Below are positions 1-5,874 of a stretch of 11,293 nucleotides of DNA, piece after piece. Source of the DNA: JANLSO01 sp031362405 (GTDB lineage Bacteria; Actinomycetota; Thermoleophilia; Miltoncostaeales; Miltoncostaeaceae); assembly GCA_031362405.1 (NCBI GenBank), contig JANLSO010000212.1:1-11293 (forward strand). The letters are read 5' to 3'. A program made the translations under genes and the position numbers. The notes under the pieces were generated by a model, which saw only the letters and a program-made list of their open reading frames with translations, was not told where the DNA came from and ran no database searches. Position 1 is the first letter of the stretch, and each line of letters begins with the position of its first letter.

Positions 1-1
1 C

Positions 2-79
2 TCCGCTGCGAAAGCCGTGATCGCCGCGCTCGCTCAAGGGCCGGCGCCGCCAGGGACGCCGGTTCCCGCGACGCCGTAG
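2..79 (+). CDS. C-terminal end of an unidentified gene (partial)
   Basis: An open frame enters from the left edge and ends at TAG 77-79. The 25 visible residues are Ala/Pro-rich (SAAKAVIAALAQG, then PAPPGTPVPATP), which reads like a flexible protein tail after a short helix. Too little is visible to name a family. The strong hairpin at 154-180 lies about 75 bases downstream, as expected at the end of a gene. The frame could be open by chance in such GC-rich DNA. Confidence 0.35.
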   Translation, partial: SAAKAVIAALAQGPAPPGTPVPATP

Positions 80-153
80 CCAGCAGAAGCCCAGGACGCC
101 GCCCCACCGGGAGGTACTGCAGCGCACCCAAACAGTGTCGAAACACGAAGAAG

Positions 154-180
154 GGGCCGCCTCGTAGGTCGAGGCGGCCC
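154..180. terminator. Strong GC-rich hairpin between convergent transcripts
   Basis: GGGCCGCCTCG at 154-164 pairs perfectly with CGAGGCGGCCC at 170-180 (11 bp) around the loop TAGGT. ATTCTCGTTC follows on the plus strand, a weak U-tract. It sits between a rightward gene tail ending at 79 and the leftward tRNA-Cys gene ending at 283, so it could serve both strands. Shape and position support a terminator; the poor U-run keeps confidence moderate. Confidence 0.6.
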
Positions 181-282
181 ATTCTCGTTCACGGTGCGGG
201 ACGCGACCTGAGAACGCCCCAGACGAACCCGTTTACTGAGATTTTCCAGGCTTTTCCGAAACTATAGCCGGAACAGTCCAAG

Positions 283-356
283 AGGCGACGACCGGACTCG
301 AACCGGTGAATAACGGTTTTGCAGACCGCCGCGTTAGCCAGCTTCGCCACGTCGCC
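283..356 (-). tRNA. tRNA-Cys (GCA anticodon)
   Basis: Read on the minus strand this is a complete 74-nt cloverleaf. The acceptor stem is GGCGACG (356-350) pairing with CGTCGCC (290-284), with discriminator U at 283. A D-arm closed by GCG/CGC follows, then an anticodon stem GCGGT/ACCGT with loop CTGCAAA. The T-arm is ACCGG-TTCGAGT-CCGGT. The loop gives anticodon GCA (plus strand tgc, 320-322), which decodes cysteine; U as discriminator is the usual Cys identity base. CCA is not encoded. A -10-like TAACGT (plus 369-374) lies about 13 bases upstream. The gene is divergent from the hydrolase at 415. Confidence 0.93.
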
Positions 357-414
357 TCGACGGGTCGACGTTACCAGAGGGGGCGGGCCCGGCTCATCTG
401 CGAGCATCCGCCGC

Positions 415-1236
415 ATGGCCATTCTGCATGTGCATTCTTGGGGACCCGTCGACGGCCCACCGGTGCTGATCGCCCACGGCGTCCGCAACACCGGTGCCCG
501 CTACCGCCGACTCGCCGAGGAAGGGATCCCCGAGGCCCGGGTCATTGCCCCCGACCTTCGCGGCCACGGGCACTCGCTCAGATCAGCCCCGTGGCACGCC
601 GATCAGCACGTCGACGATCTGATCGACACGCTCGACCACCTCGGGGTTGTATCGGCGCTCGTCGTCGGCCACTCCTTCGGCGGCCTCCTTTCGACGTGGC
701 TCGCCTCCCGAGCACCGGAACGAGTGCGCGATCTGATGCTCCTCGACCCGGCCATCGCGCTTGACGCTGATCTGGCCGGCTCGTTCGCCGACGAGTCCTG
801 CGGCGATCACGGTTGGGCGAGCGTCGAGGAGGCCCGTGCGGCGCGCCAAGTGATGCGTCCTCCGGGGTCGTCTGCGGATGCCGTCGATGAGGATCTCGCC
901 ACGTTCCTGATCCACAGCGACGACGGCCGCTACCGGCTGAACTTCCGACCCGCCGCGGTCGTCAGCGCGTGGAGTGAGATGGTGCGGCCCACCGCCGATC
1001 TCTCGAGCTTTCCGGGGCGAGCGCTGCTTCTGACCGCGGGGCAGGCGGCCTTTGTCACCGACGGTTTGCGTTCCCGCCTGCGGGACGACCTTGGCGCGCG
1101 GTTTGCTGAGCACGTGATCGATGCGGGGCACATGCTTTTCTGGGATGCATTCGATGACGTTGTCGTCCACCTGCGGGCCTTGGCTTCGCTCCCCGAACAA
1201 CCACGCGGAAGGCTGCGCGATGACGGCGTTCTTTGA
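415..1236 (+). CDS. alpha/beta-fold hydrolase
   Basis: The 273-residue product has the landmarks of an alpha/beta hydrolase. These are an N-terminal strand with the oxyanion dipeptide H21-G22 (VLIAHG), the DLRGHG loop at 47-52, the nucleophile elbow V-V-G-H-S-F-G-G with Ser87, and a C-terminal DAGHM with the probable catalytic His239. The length is normal for the family. The acid residue is not obvious; Asp216 is a candidate. The substrate cannot be told from sequence, and such proteins are soluble esterases, lactonases or C-C hydrolases. I chose ATG 415 because the frame extends upstream to 319, inside the tRNA-Cys gene, and the protein homology-like core begins right after 415. The ribosome site is weak. 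The next gene starts 17 bases before this one stops, so they are probably cotranscribed. Confidence 0.86.
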   Translation: MAILHVHSWGPVDGPPVLIAHGVRNTGARYRRLAEEGIPEARVIAPDLRGHGHSLRSAPWHADQHVDDLIDTLDHLGVVSALVVGHSFGGLLSTWLASRAPERVRDLMLLDPAIALDADLAGSFADESCGDHGWASVEEARAARQVMRPPGSSADAVDEDLATFLIHSDDGRYRLNFRPAAVVSAWSEMVRPTADLSSFPGRALLLTAGQAAFVTDGLRSRLRDDLGARFAEHVIDAGHMLFWDAFDDVVVHLRALASLPEQPRGRLRDDGVL

Positions 1237-1840
1237 GATCCCTCCGCCGCCGCCTGTCACGGATCTCGACTGGATTCAGCCCGTTTGGAGGGCACCGCCC
1301 CTGAACACCGTCGGCAGCAGGGTCGCCATCGATTTCGTCCTTGCGCGCACCAATGAGGTGGCCGTCTTTGTCTCGAGCGTGATGGCCTACCCCACGGGCC
1401 TCGCAATCGGTCTGGGTGTACGGCGACGGAGCTTTTCACTGAACCCCTCGTCGAACATGTCGGTGGGGAGTCGCGATGCACCTGCCGACGGCTTGCACTT
1501 CGGGCTCCAGTTCTCCGACGGGTCGAAGGTCACAACACTCGATTCCGGCCCAACCGTCGATGAGAACGACCCGCAGGCGCTTCCCGCCCGCGCCGTTCTT
1601 ACGCATAACGGTGGCGGCGGCGGGGTTCACTCCTTCGATCACGATTTTTGGGTCTGGCCGCTTCCCCCAGCCGGCCCGCTGGCGTTCGTCTGCGAGTGGC
1701 TGGCGCAGGGAATCCCACTCACCCGGATCGAAATCGACGGCAGCCCGATTGTCGCGGCCGCCGCGCGGGCCGAGGTTCTCTGGGATCTGCCCGAATCATC
1801 GGGTTCAGGAGGATGGGCGGCCTACGCTCCCCTCGCGTAG
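1220..1840 (+). CDS. Conserved hypothetical actinobacterial protein
   Basis: A 206-residue protein with no named domain that I recognise, although its pattern resembles an uncharacterised family I associate with actinobacterial genomes. It opens with a proline run (IPPPPPV, 7-13). An alternating hydrophobic stretch follows (VAIDFVLARTNEVAVFVSSVMAYP), then GLHFGLQFSDG at 91-101. After that come a glycine cluster (GGGGG, 131-135) and a tryptophan/proline-rich block FWVWPLPPAGPLAFVCEW (143-160). It ends in a helix, AAAARAEVLW. This suggests a beta-sandwich, not an enzyme with a visible active site. There is no signal peptide or membrane segment. Start ATG 1220 follows GGAAGG (1209-1214 region); the frame is open back to 1121, but that extension lies inside the hydrolase and has no plausible protein character. 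It overlaps the hydrolase by 17 bases. Confidence 0.75.
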   Translation: MTAFFEIPPPPPVTDLDWIQPVWRAPPLNTVGSRVAIDFVLARTNEVAVFVSSVMAYPTGLAIGLGVRRRSFSLNPSSNMSVGSRDAPADGLHFGLQFSDGSKVTTLDSGPTVDENDPQALPARAVLTHNGGGGGVHSFDHDFWVWPLPPAGPLAFVCEWLAQGIPLTRIEIDGSPIVAAAARAEVLWDLPESSGSGGWAAYAPLA

Positions 1841-1842
1841 GC
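1820..1842 (+). terminator. Hairpin spanning the stop codon
   Basis: GCCTACGC (1820-1827) pairs perfectly with GCGTAGGC (1835-1842) around a 7-base loop. The right arm contains the TAG stop of the upstream gene (1838-1840). No U-run follows, so termination is possible but unproven. It could also stabilise the 3' end of the mRNA. Confidence 0.35.
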
Positions 1843-2109
1843 GGCCCGGACCTGAAGCAGCCGATGCCCGGGCATTCGTGCGAGATCAGGGTGTGGCCCG
1901 ACGGGAGGGTCAGGGACGCGGGCAGGACGAAGTGGCTGGCGGCAACCGGCCGCCGGGCCCGTCGTTCCGCCATCGCCGACCGCAATCAGAACGATCGACG
2001 CCTCCGCGAGGGCCAACTCACAGCCGCGCCCCGAGCCGACCTGGCTCGTCAACCCCGACCGGGGTTAGAGTCGAAGGGTCGTCGCCTGAGACCGACCGAA
2101 GGAGTCGTG
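1843..2109. other. Intergenic stretch with a promoter-like inverted repeat
   Basis: Frames through this 267-base stretch give low-complexity Arg/Pro-rich translations and no recognisable domain. Near its right end AACCCC (2051-2056) and GGGGTT (2061-2066) form an inverted repeat with a 4-base spacer, overlapping a -10-like TAGAGT (2066-2071). TGGCTC at 2042-2047 is a poor -35 candidate 18 bases upstream. A good ribosome site, GAAGGAG (2098-2104), precedes ATG 2110. The inverted repeat could be an operator or chance in GC-rich DNA. Confidence 0.35.
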
Positions 2110-2976
2110 ATGCATGCTTTCGCCGTCGCTGAGCAGTACTTCGACGCGTGGAATCGCGCAGATCCGGAGGCGATCGCCGCGATCTTTACCACGGACGGGA
2201 CCTACAGCGATCCTGCCGTACCTCAGGGGCTCAATCGAACCGCCACCGCGGAGTACGCCGCCGGCCTTTTCGCCGCGTTTCCCGACCTCTCCTTCGCGAT
2301 CGAAAGCCACGCCACGGGTGAGGATGGCCTCGTTATGGCGACGTGGCGCATGACGGGAACCAACCGGGGGCCGTTTCAGGGCCTTCCACCAAGCGGGCGC
2401 GAGATCGATTTGCTCGGCGTTGATGCCATCACCATCGTCCACGATCGAGTGCACTCGGTGGTCGGCTACTTCGACACGAAGGTGATTCCGGAGCAACTGG
2501 AGCTCCAGGTCATCGTGCAGCCGCGCGTGATCGGCCCCTTCGCATTTGGCGTCGCGACCTATGTCGCGGCCGACGACGCCGAGCCCGGTGCCGTCAGCTT
2601 GACCGTGCTGGAGGCGCGATCGACGCAGGAGATCAAAGAAGTTCGCGACCGCTCCCGCGATGTTGTTCACGGGATGATGGAGACGCCCGGCTTCATCAGT
2701 TGGCTCGGCGTGGTGGTGGAGAACCGCATGTACACGATCACCGCCTGGCGAAGCCCCGACGACGTGGCGTCACTGCGCGAGAACCCCGCTCACATCGAAG
2801 CAATGAAGCGCTTCTTCGGCCCCGAACTTGCCCGAGGCGGCCAGACCGGCGTTTGGGCCCCACATCGCCTCAACGGCCGGTGGGTGCGATGCGACTCGTG
2901 CGACCAGATGACGCCGGTCTCCGACACCACAACGTGCTCATGTGGCGCGGAACTGACTCCCGCGCGCTACTGGTAG
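2110..2976 (+). CDS. SnoaL-like / ABM-like / zinc-ribbon fusion protein
   Basis: The 288-residue protein appears to have three parts. Residues 1-125 form a SnoaL/NTF2-like cone fold: the YFDAWNRADPEAIAAIFTTD start, a TYSDPAVP turn, AAFPDLSF, a TWRMTGTNRGPFQGLPPSGR strand pair, and a final strand with an aromatic end. Residues about 133-255 resemble an antibiotic-biosynthesis-monooxygenase (ABM) ferredoxin-like unit, with ETPGFISWLG, MYTITAWRSPDDVASL and a helix ending at the F-F-G turn (235-237). Residues 259-288 carry CDSC and CSC (Cys 261, 264, 276, 278), a small zinc-ribbon. SnoaL domains bind or cyclise small hydrophobic molecules and ABM domains often handle oxidation or heme; the actual substrate is unknown. 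ATG 2110 is chosen because GAAGGAG ends 5 bases upstream and the fold starts there, although the frame is open back to 1648. No signal peptide is seen. Confidence 0.84.
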   Translation: MHAFAVAEQYFDAWNRADPEAIAAIFTTDGTYSDPAVPQGLNRTATAEYAAGLFAAFPDLSFAIESHATGEDGLVMATWRMTGTNRGPFQGLPPSGREIDLLGVDAITIVHDRVHSVVGYFDTKVIPEQLELQVIVQPRVIGPFAFGVATYVAADDAEPGAVSLTVLEARSTQEIKEVRDRSRDVVHGMMETPGFISWLGVVVENRMYTITAWRSPDDVASLRENPAHIEAMKRFFGPELARGGQTGVWAPHRLNGRWVRCDSCDQMTPVSDTTTCSCGAELTPARYW

Positions 2977-3026
2977 ACGGGCCAGGGCGACGGCGATGCT
3001 CAGCGCGGCGGGCATCGGGGCTTCAG

Positions 3027-3473
3027 TCAGGTGTGGGAAATGGTTCGGCCGTCGAGATATCGACCGAGCGGCCCGATGGTGCGCCGGCATGCGCGGGTGA
3101 AGATCGCCTGCAGGAGCGGGCCGGCCAGCCGCCAGAGACCCAGTGGCATCACACGCGCTTCGTAGCTCATCCGGCAGCCCTCTGCATCAGGTTCGATGGT
3201 GATCTCATCGCGAAGACGGACGTTTCGCAGCGTCGATTCGAGCACGAGCCGGCGCGGCGCCTCATGGGTGGTGATGTGGTACTCGGCGCAAACGGTGCGC
3301 CCTCCGAACACCGTCTCGATCGCGAAACAGGCGCCGAGCCCCGATGCCTCACCAACCCGATGGGCGGCGCGGGTATTGGGGTCCCACTCCGTCACCCGCT
3401 CGAAGGCCGCCATGTGGGCAAACGCCTCCTCGATGGACAGGGGGGAGACCACCGTAAGGTCAAATCTGGGCAC
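3027..3473 (-). CDS. SRPBCC (START-like) family protein
   Basis: A 148-residue minus-strand protein with the typical helix-grip opening: MPRFDLTVVSPLSIEEAFAH, then the helix FERVTEWDPNT. Strands around ETVFGGRTVCAEYHIT, APRRLVLES and GCRMSYEARVMP follow, and a long C-terminal helix runs from 112 to 141. Length and order match SRPBCC/polyketide-cyclase-like proteins, which hold a hydrophobic ligand in a cavity; the ligand is unknown. The start is GTG 3473. There is almost no ribosome site, but a TACGCT box (plus 3480-3485) ends only 6 bases before the GTG, the spacing expected of a leaderless actinobacterial transcript. It converges on the fusion gene, with 50 bases between the two stops. Confidence 0.85.
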   Translation of the reverse strand: MPRFDLTVVSPLSIEEAFAHMAAFERVTEWDPNTRAAHRVGEASGLGACFAIETVFGGRTVCAEYHITTHEAPRRLVLESTLRNVRLRDEITIEPDAEGCRMSYEARVMPLGLWRLAGPLLQAIFTRACRRTIGPLGRYLDGRTISHT

Positions 3474-3569
3474 CTTGACAGCGTAGCGAGCCAGCCTTCT
3501 CCGAAGAGCACGGGGCGGCGCAGCCGCTGGGCGCAGCAGGGACGGTCACCCTGCACCCCTTCGCAAGGG

Positions 3570-4142
3570 TGAGACGCGCTTGGTGGTCGACGACCGCACG
3601 TTCCGGGAGGGCAACACTCGCACTGGGCACCGGCGGGATGCGGACACTCGACGCCCACTCTGTCGAGCAGGCCCTGACGACGGATACACGCCCACCGGCC
3701 ACGGCCCCAGGGAGCAAGCGTCGAGCGCGCCTTCGTCGTGGCGCGCTGATGGCAGGCCACTCGGCACGCGGCGCCCGCCCCTGGGCAGGTCGCCGACGCG
3801 CTCTCCCGGACGGCCGGCGAGGCCCCTGCCCTGGGTCTCGTTGACGTCAGAGTCTCGCCGGCAGCAGCCGGGAGATGACGCGTGAACGCGCAACCGAGAC
3901 ATCGAACCCGCGAGCAGCTACTGACCGAAGCGCGGGACCGGCTCGACGGCGTGGGTTGGCCGGCCCGACGTCGCCATCGCGACGAGTTGAGGACGGAGAT
4001 CGATGTCCATCGGACAGTTCTGAGGACGTTGCGCCGAGACCGTAACGATCTGTCGCGGACCGAGCCACCGCGGGGCTGTAGGCGCGCCCGTGAGCGGCCG
4101 ACGAAGTCGTTTGAGTTCCGGCCTGGGCAGCCCCGTTCGTAA
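3570..4142 (+). pseudogene. MobF relaxase C-terminal remnant A
   Basis: Pieces of a relaxase-helicase C-terminus appear in order but in different frames. They are VVDDRT (about 3580), LALGTGGMRTLDAHSVEQAL (about 3617-3677), YTPTGHG (about 3685) and VERAFVVAR running into a stop at 3747-3749. Then come DALSRTAGEAPALGLVDV (about 3796-3849), GEMTRERATE, and an open block from 3901 beginning HRTREQLLTEARDRLDG and ending NDLSRTEP. The TGHG/VERAFV part corresponds to the last helicase motifs. The final block matches the C-terminus of remnant B at 6640-6800 closely: 28 of 38 residues by my hand alignment, starting REQLLT. Several frameshifts and at least one in-frame stop make it non-functional. The upstream relaxase and most of the helicase domain are absent. 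It predates or differs from the copy at 9595. Confidence 0.72.
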
Positions 4143-4144
4143 CG

Positions 4145-4162
4145 GCGAGCCCTCCGGCTCGC
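4145..4162. terminator. Perfect small hairpin after relaxase remnant A
   Basis: GCGAGCC (4145-4151) and GGCTCGC (4156-4162) pair perfectly around CTCC. It lies just past the end of remnant A and just past the decayed NTF2-like gene that comes from the other strand, a natural place for a shared terminator. There is no T-run on either side. Confidence 0.35.
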
Positions 4163-4180
4163 AACCTGGAGCAGCCCACA

Positions 4181-4549
4181 GCTCACGGTGGGGCTCGATG
4201 TCCGTACGCACGATGCGATCTCTCTGTCTGCGGCGTAGGTGCTGGAACGGGCCGTTGGAGATGACCGGCCATCGAGCAAGCGCACGACCTGACTGATGTG
4301 CACGGCGGTCCGGCCATCATTCCGCTCGCTGAAGGCCACCGGCTCGTCGTGGGTGCGCGTGCGGGCCCATTGCTCCGTCCAGCAGGCCGGTACCTCGCCT
4401 TTGCCGTGCAGCCTGCCGGCGTCGTCGCCGGGCCCGTTTGACGTCGTCGCTGACCAGTGTCATCGGGCCTCGAAGTCTCGGCTGTTGTACGCCGCGTACG
4501 CCTGTGGCGGGAGTTCTCGGTGGTCCGCCTGCACGCCGGTAGTCGCCAT
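4181..4549 (-). pseudogene. Decayed NTF2/SnoaL-like protein gene
   Basis: From ATG 4549 on the minus strand the product begins MATTGVQADHRELPPQAYA, then AYNSRDFEAR, and hits TGA. Shifting frame restores MTLVSDDVK. Another shift restores DDAGRLHGKGEVPACWTEQW and THDEPVAFSERNDGRTAVHI. Further shifts give VISNGPFQHL and RIVRTDIEP. Together these spell a typical single-domain SnoaL-like protein of about 120 residues, in which AYNSRD, DDV, W-T-EQW and the final RIV-DIE strand are conserved landmarks. At least three frameshifts disable it. Its ATG overlaps the TGA of the upstream hydrolase (TGATG), so the two were once translationally coupled and probably worked together. The 3' limit is approximate. 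Confidence 0.78.
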
Positions 4550-5247
4550 CACAGCGCAAGGATCAGGTCGCGGACGGCGGCGGGCTGGGAGAGGAATGGG
4601 TGGTGCCCGGCGTCGAGTTCCACGACGCTGCCCGCGCGACCAGCGAACATGCGTTGAAGGTCGGCGGGGGTGCCCTGGTCCTGCGCGCAGACGAGGTACG
4701 TCGAGGGCACGTGCTGCCAGGCCGCTGACTGCACCGGCTGCTCGAGAACCGCCAGGCTCTGGCGGGCCGTCTTACCCATCGCCTTTCGCTGGATCTCCGG
4801 ATCGCAGTCCTGAAGGAACGTCTCGGCCAGGGCCTCCGGCACGACGGTGAACGTGCCGCCCTCGGGATCGATGTCGAGAAACGGGGCGGGCTCCTCCCCG
4901 CCGAACGACGAGAGGCTCTGCCCGACCTCGGGCAGGTAGCTGGACACGAGCAGCAGATGACGCACGGCATCGACGCCCGCCGCTGCCTCCGCGGTGACGA
5001 TGCCGCCGTAGCTGTGGGCGACCACGACGGTCGGCTCATCGCTCGCGGTCAAGACGTGCCGGACCGCGGCGACATCCTCGGCCAGCCCGGGTCCTCGCGC
5101 ACCCGCCGGCTCACCCGTCTCGCCGCAGCTGGGCAGGGCGGGCGCCTCGCTGGCGACGCCCCGCTCGGCCAACAGCTCACCGGTTCGGTGCCACCACCAG
5201 GATCCATCCTTGACACATGCCCCATGCACGAAAACGACCCTCACCAT
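4549..5247 (-). CDS. alpha/beta hydrolase (EstC / salicylate-esterase-like)
   Basis: A 232-residue compact alpha/beta hydrolase. It starts with V-R-V-V-F-V-H-G-A followed by DGSWWWHR, the layout of the plant-methylesterase/EstC-like branch. It has the nucleophile elbow VVVAHSYGG with Ser79, an acid candidate Asp190 in the CAQDQGTP segment, and His215 in LDAGHHPF. All three catalytic elements are present, so it is probably active; the ester substrate is unknown. ATG 5247 is preceded by GGAGG only two bases away, so the adjacent GTG at 5244 (5-base spacing) may be the real start; the frame is open to 5298 without support. A divergent TetR gene begins at 5322 and probably controls it. The downstream coupled gene is now a pseudogene. 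Confidence 0.88.
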   Translation of the reverse strand: MVRVVFVHGACVKDGSWWWHRTGELLAERGVASEAPALPSCGETGEPAGARGPGLAEDVAAVRHVLTASDEPTVVVAHSYGGIVTAEAAAGVDAVRHLLLVSSYLPEVGQSLSSFGGEEPAPFLDIDPEGGTFTVVPEALAETFLQDCDPEIQRKAMGKTARQSLAVLEQPVQSAAWQHVPSTYLVCAQDQGTPADLQRMFAGRAGSVVELDAGHHPFLSQPAAVRDLILAL

Positions 5248-5282
5248 GACCTCCGCATCGTGGCTCGATCTGAGCTGGGCCA

Positions 5283-5310
5283 ATAGTAGACGTATCATCT
5301 GTTACGTGAA
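5283..5310 (-). promoter_or_regulatory. Divergent promoter/operator between hydrolase and TetR gene
   Basis: The 74-base gap between the divergent genes is AT-richer than its surroundings. On the minus strand TTCACG (plus 5305-5310) and TACTAT (plus 5283-5288) are spaced 16 bases apart, a plausible -35/-10 pair for the hydrolase. Between them AGACG (5288-5292 region) and CATCT (5296-5300) form an imperfect inverted repeat around TAT, a possible TetR half-site pair. On the plus strand AAAAGG (5309-5314) serves as ribosome site for GTG 5322. The operator assignment is inference from position and partial symmetry. Confidence 0.42.
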
Positions 5311-5321
5311 AAGGTGACCTG

Positions 5322-5870
5322 GTGGGCAGGCAGCGCCAGCCGCAGATCAAGCAGCGACTTCTCGACGCGTGCACCGACTACGCGCTCAAGCACGGGCTCC
5401 CTGATCGGCTCGGGCCGTTGGCGGCCGCCGCGGGCACATCGAGCCGGATGCTGATCTACCACTTCGAAACCCGTGACGGCCTGCTCCGCGAGGTCCTGGG
5501 ACACGCCCGCCAGCGCCAGGTCGAGGCCTTCACCGACCTCATACACCTGCGACCCGACGAGCCCTACCCGGTGACCCTCGACCGCGCATGGTCGGCGATC
5601 TCCGGGCCGCAGGGCGAGCCCTACCTGCGCATGTTCAGCCGGCTGCACGACACCGCGGGAGAACCACTCTGGCCCGGCTTCCGCCGGACCGCGACCACCG
5701 ACTGGCTCGCACCGCTCGAGGATGGCATGCGCAGCCTCGGCCGACCCGAGCTGGCCACCGTCGTGCTCGCCGTCATCCGTGGACTCCTCATGGACCTCGA
5801 CGCAACCGGCAACACCACGCGCACGCACCGCGCCTTCGCCGACTTCCTCACCACGATCGACAGCGCCTGA
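5322..5870 (+). CDS. TetR/AcrR-family transcriptional regulator
   Basis: The 182-residue protein has a TetR N-terminus. The helix QIKQRLLDACTDYALKHGL is followed by the helix-turn-helix at about 30-50 (GPLAAAAGTSSRMLIYHFET), and by RDGLLREVL, the usual helix 4 start. The C-terminal all-helical ligand domain (about 60-180) is short but complete. It is predicted to repress from DNA and release on binding a small molecule. Divergent placement suggests that it controls the hydrolase at 4549-5247 and itself. Start GTG 5322 has an AAAAGGTGA ribosome site just upstream. Relaxase remnant B begins only about five bases after its stop, so the gene sits directly against mobile-element debris and may have arrived with it. 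Confidence 0.86.
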   Translation: MGRQRQPQIKQRLLDACTDYALKHGLPDRLGPLAAAAGTSSRMLIYHFETRDGLLREVLGHARQRQVEAFTDLIHLRPDEPYPVTLDRAWSAISGPQGEPYLRMFSRLHDTAGEPLWPGFRRTATTDWLAPLEDGMRSLGRPELATVVLAVIRGLLMDLDATGNTTRTHRAFADFLTTIDSA

Positions 5871-5874
5871 CAAC

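Noticed and set aside
319..414. N-terminal extension of the first hydrolase
   Set aside because: The extension starts inside the tRNA-Cys gene, and the alpha/beta fold begins right after ATG 415.
1648..2109. Long N-terminal extension of the SnoaL fusion gene
   Set aside because: The first part overlaps the 206-residue gene in another frame and the rest is low-complexity. A strong ribosome site precedes ATG 2110.
3392..4339. 315-codon open frame on the minus strand
   Set aside because: Only its first 30 or so residues are real homology (part of the decayed SnoaL-like gene). The rest is antisense to relaxase remnant A.
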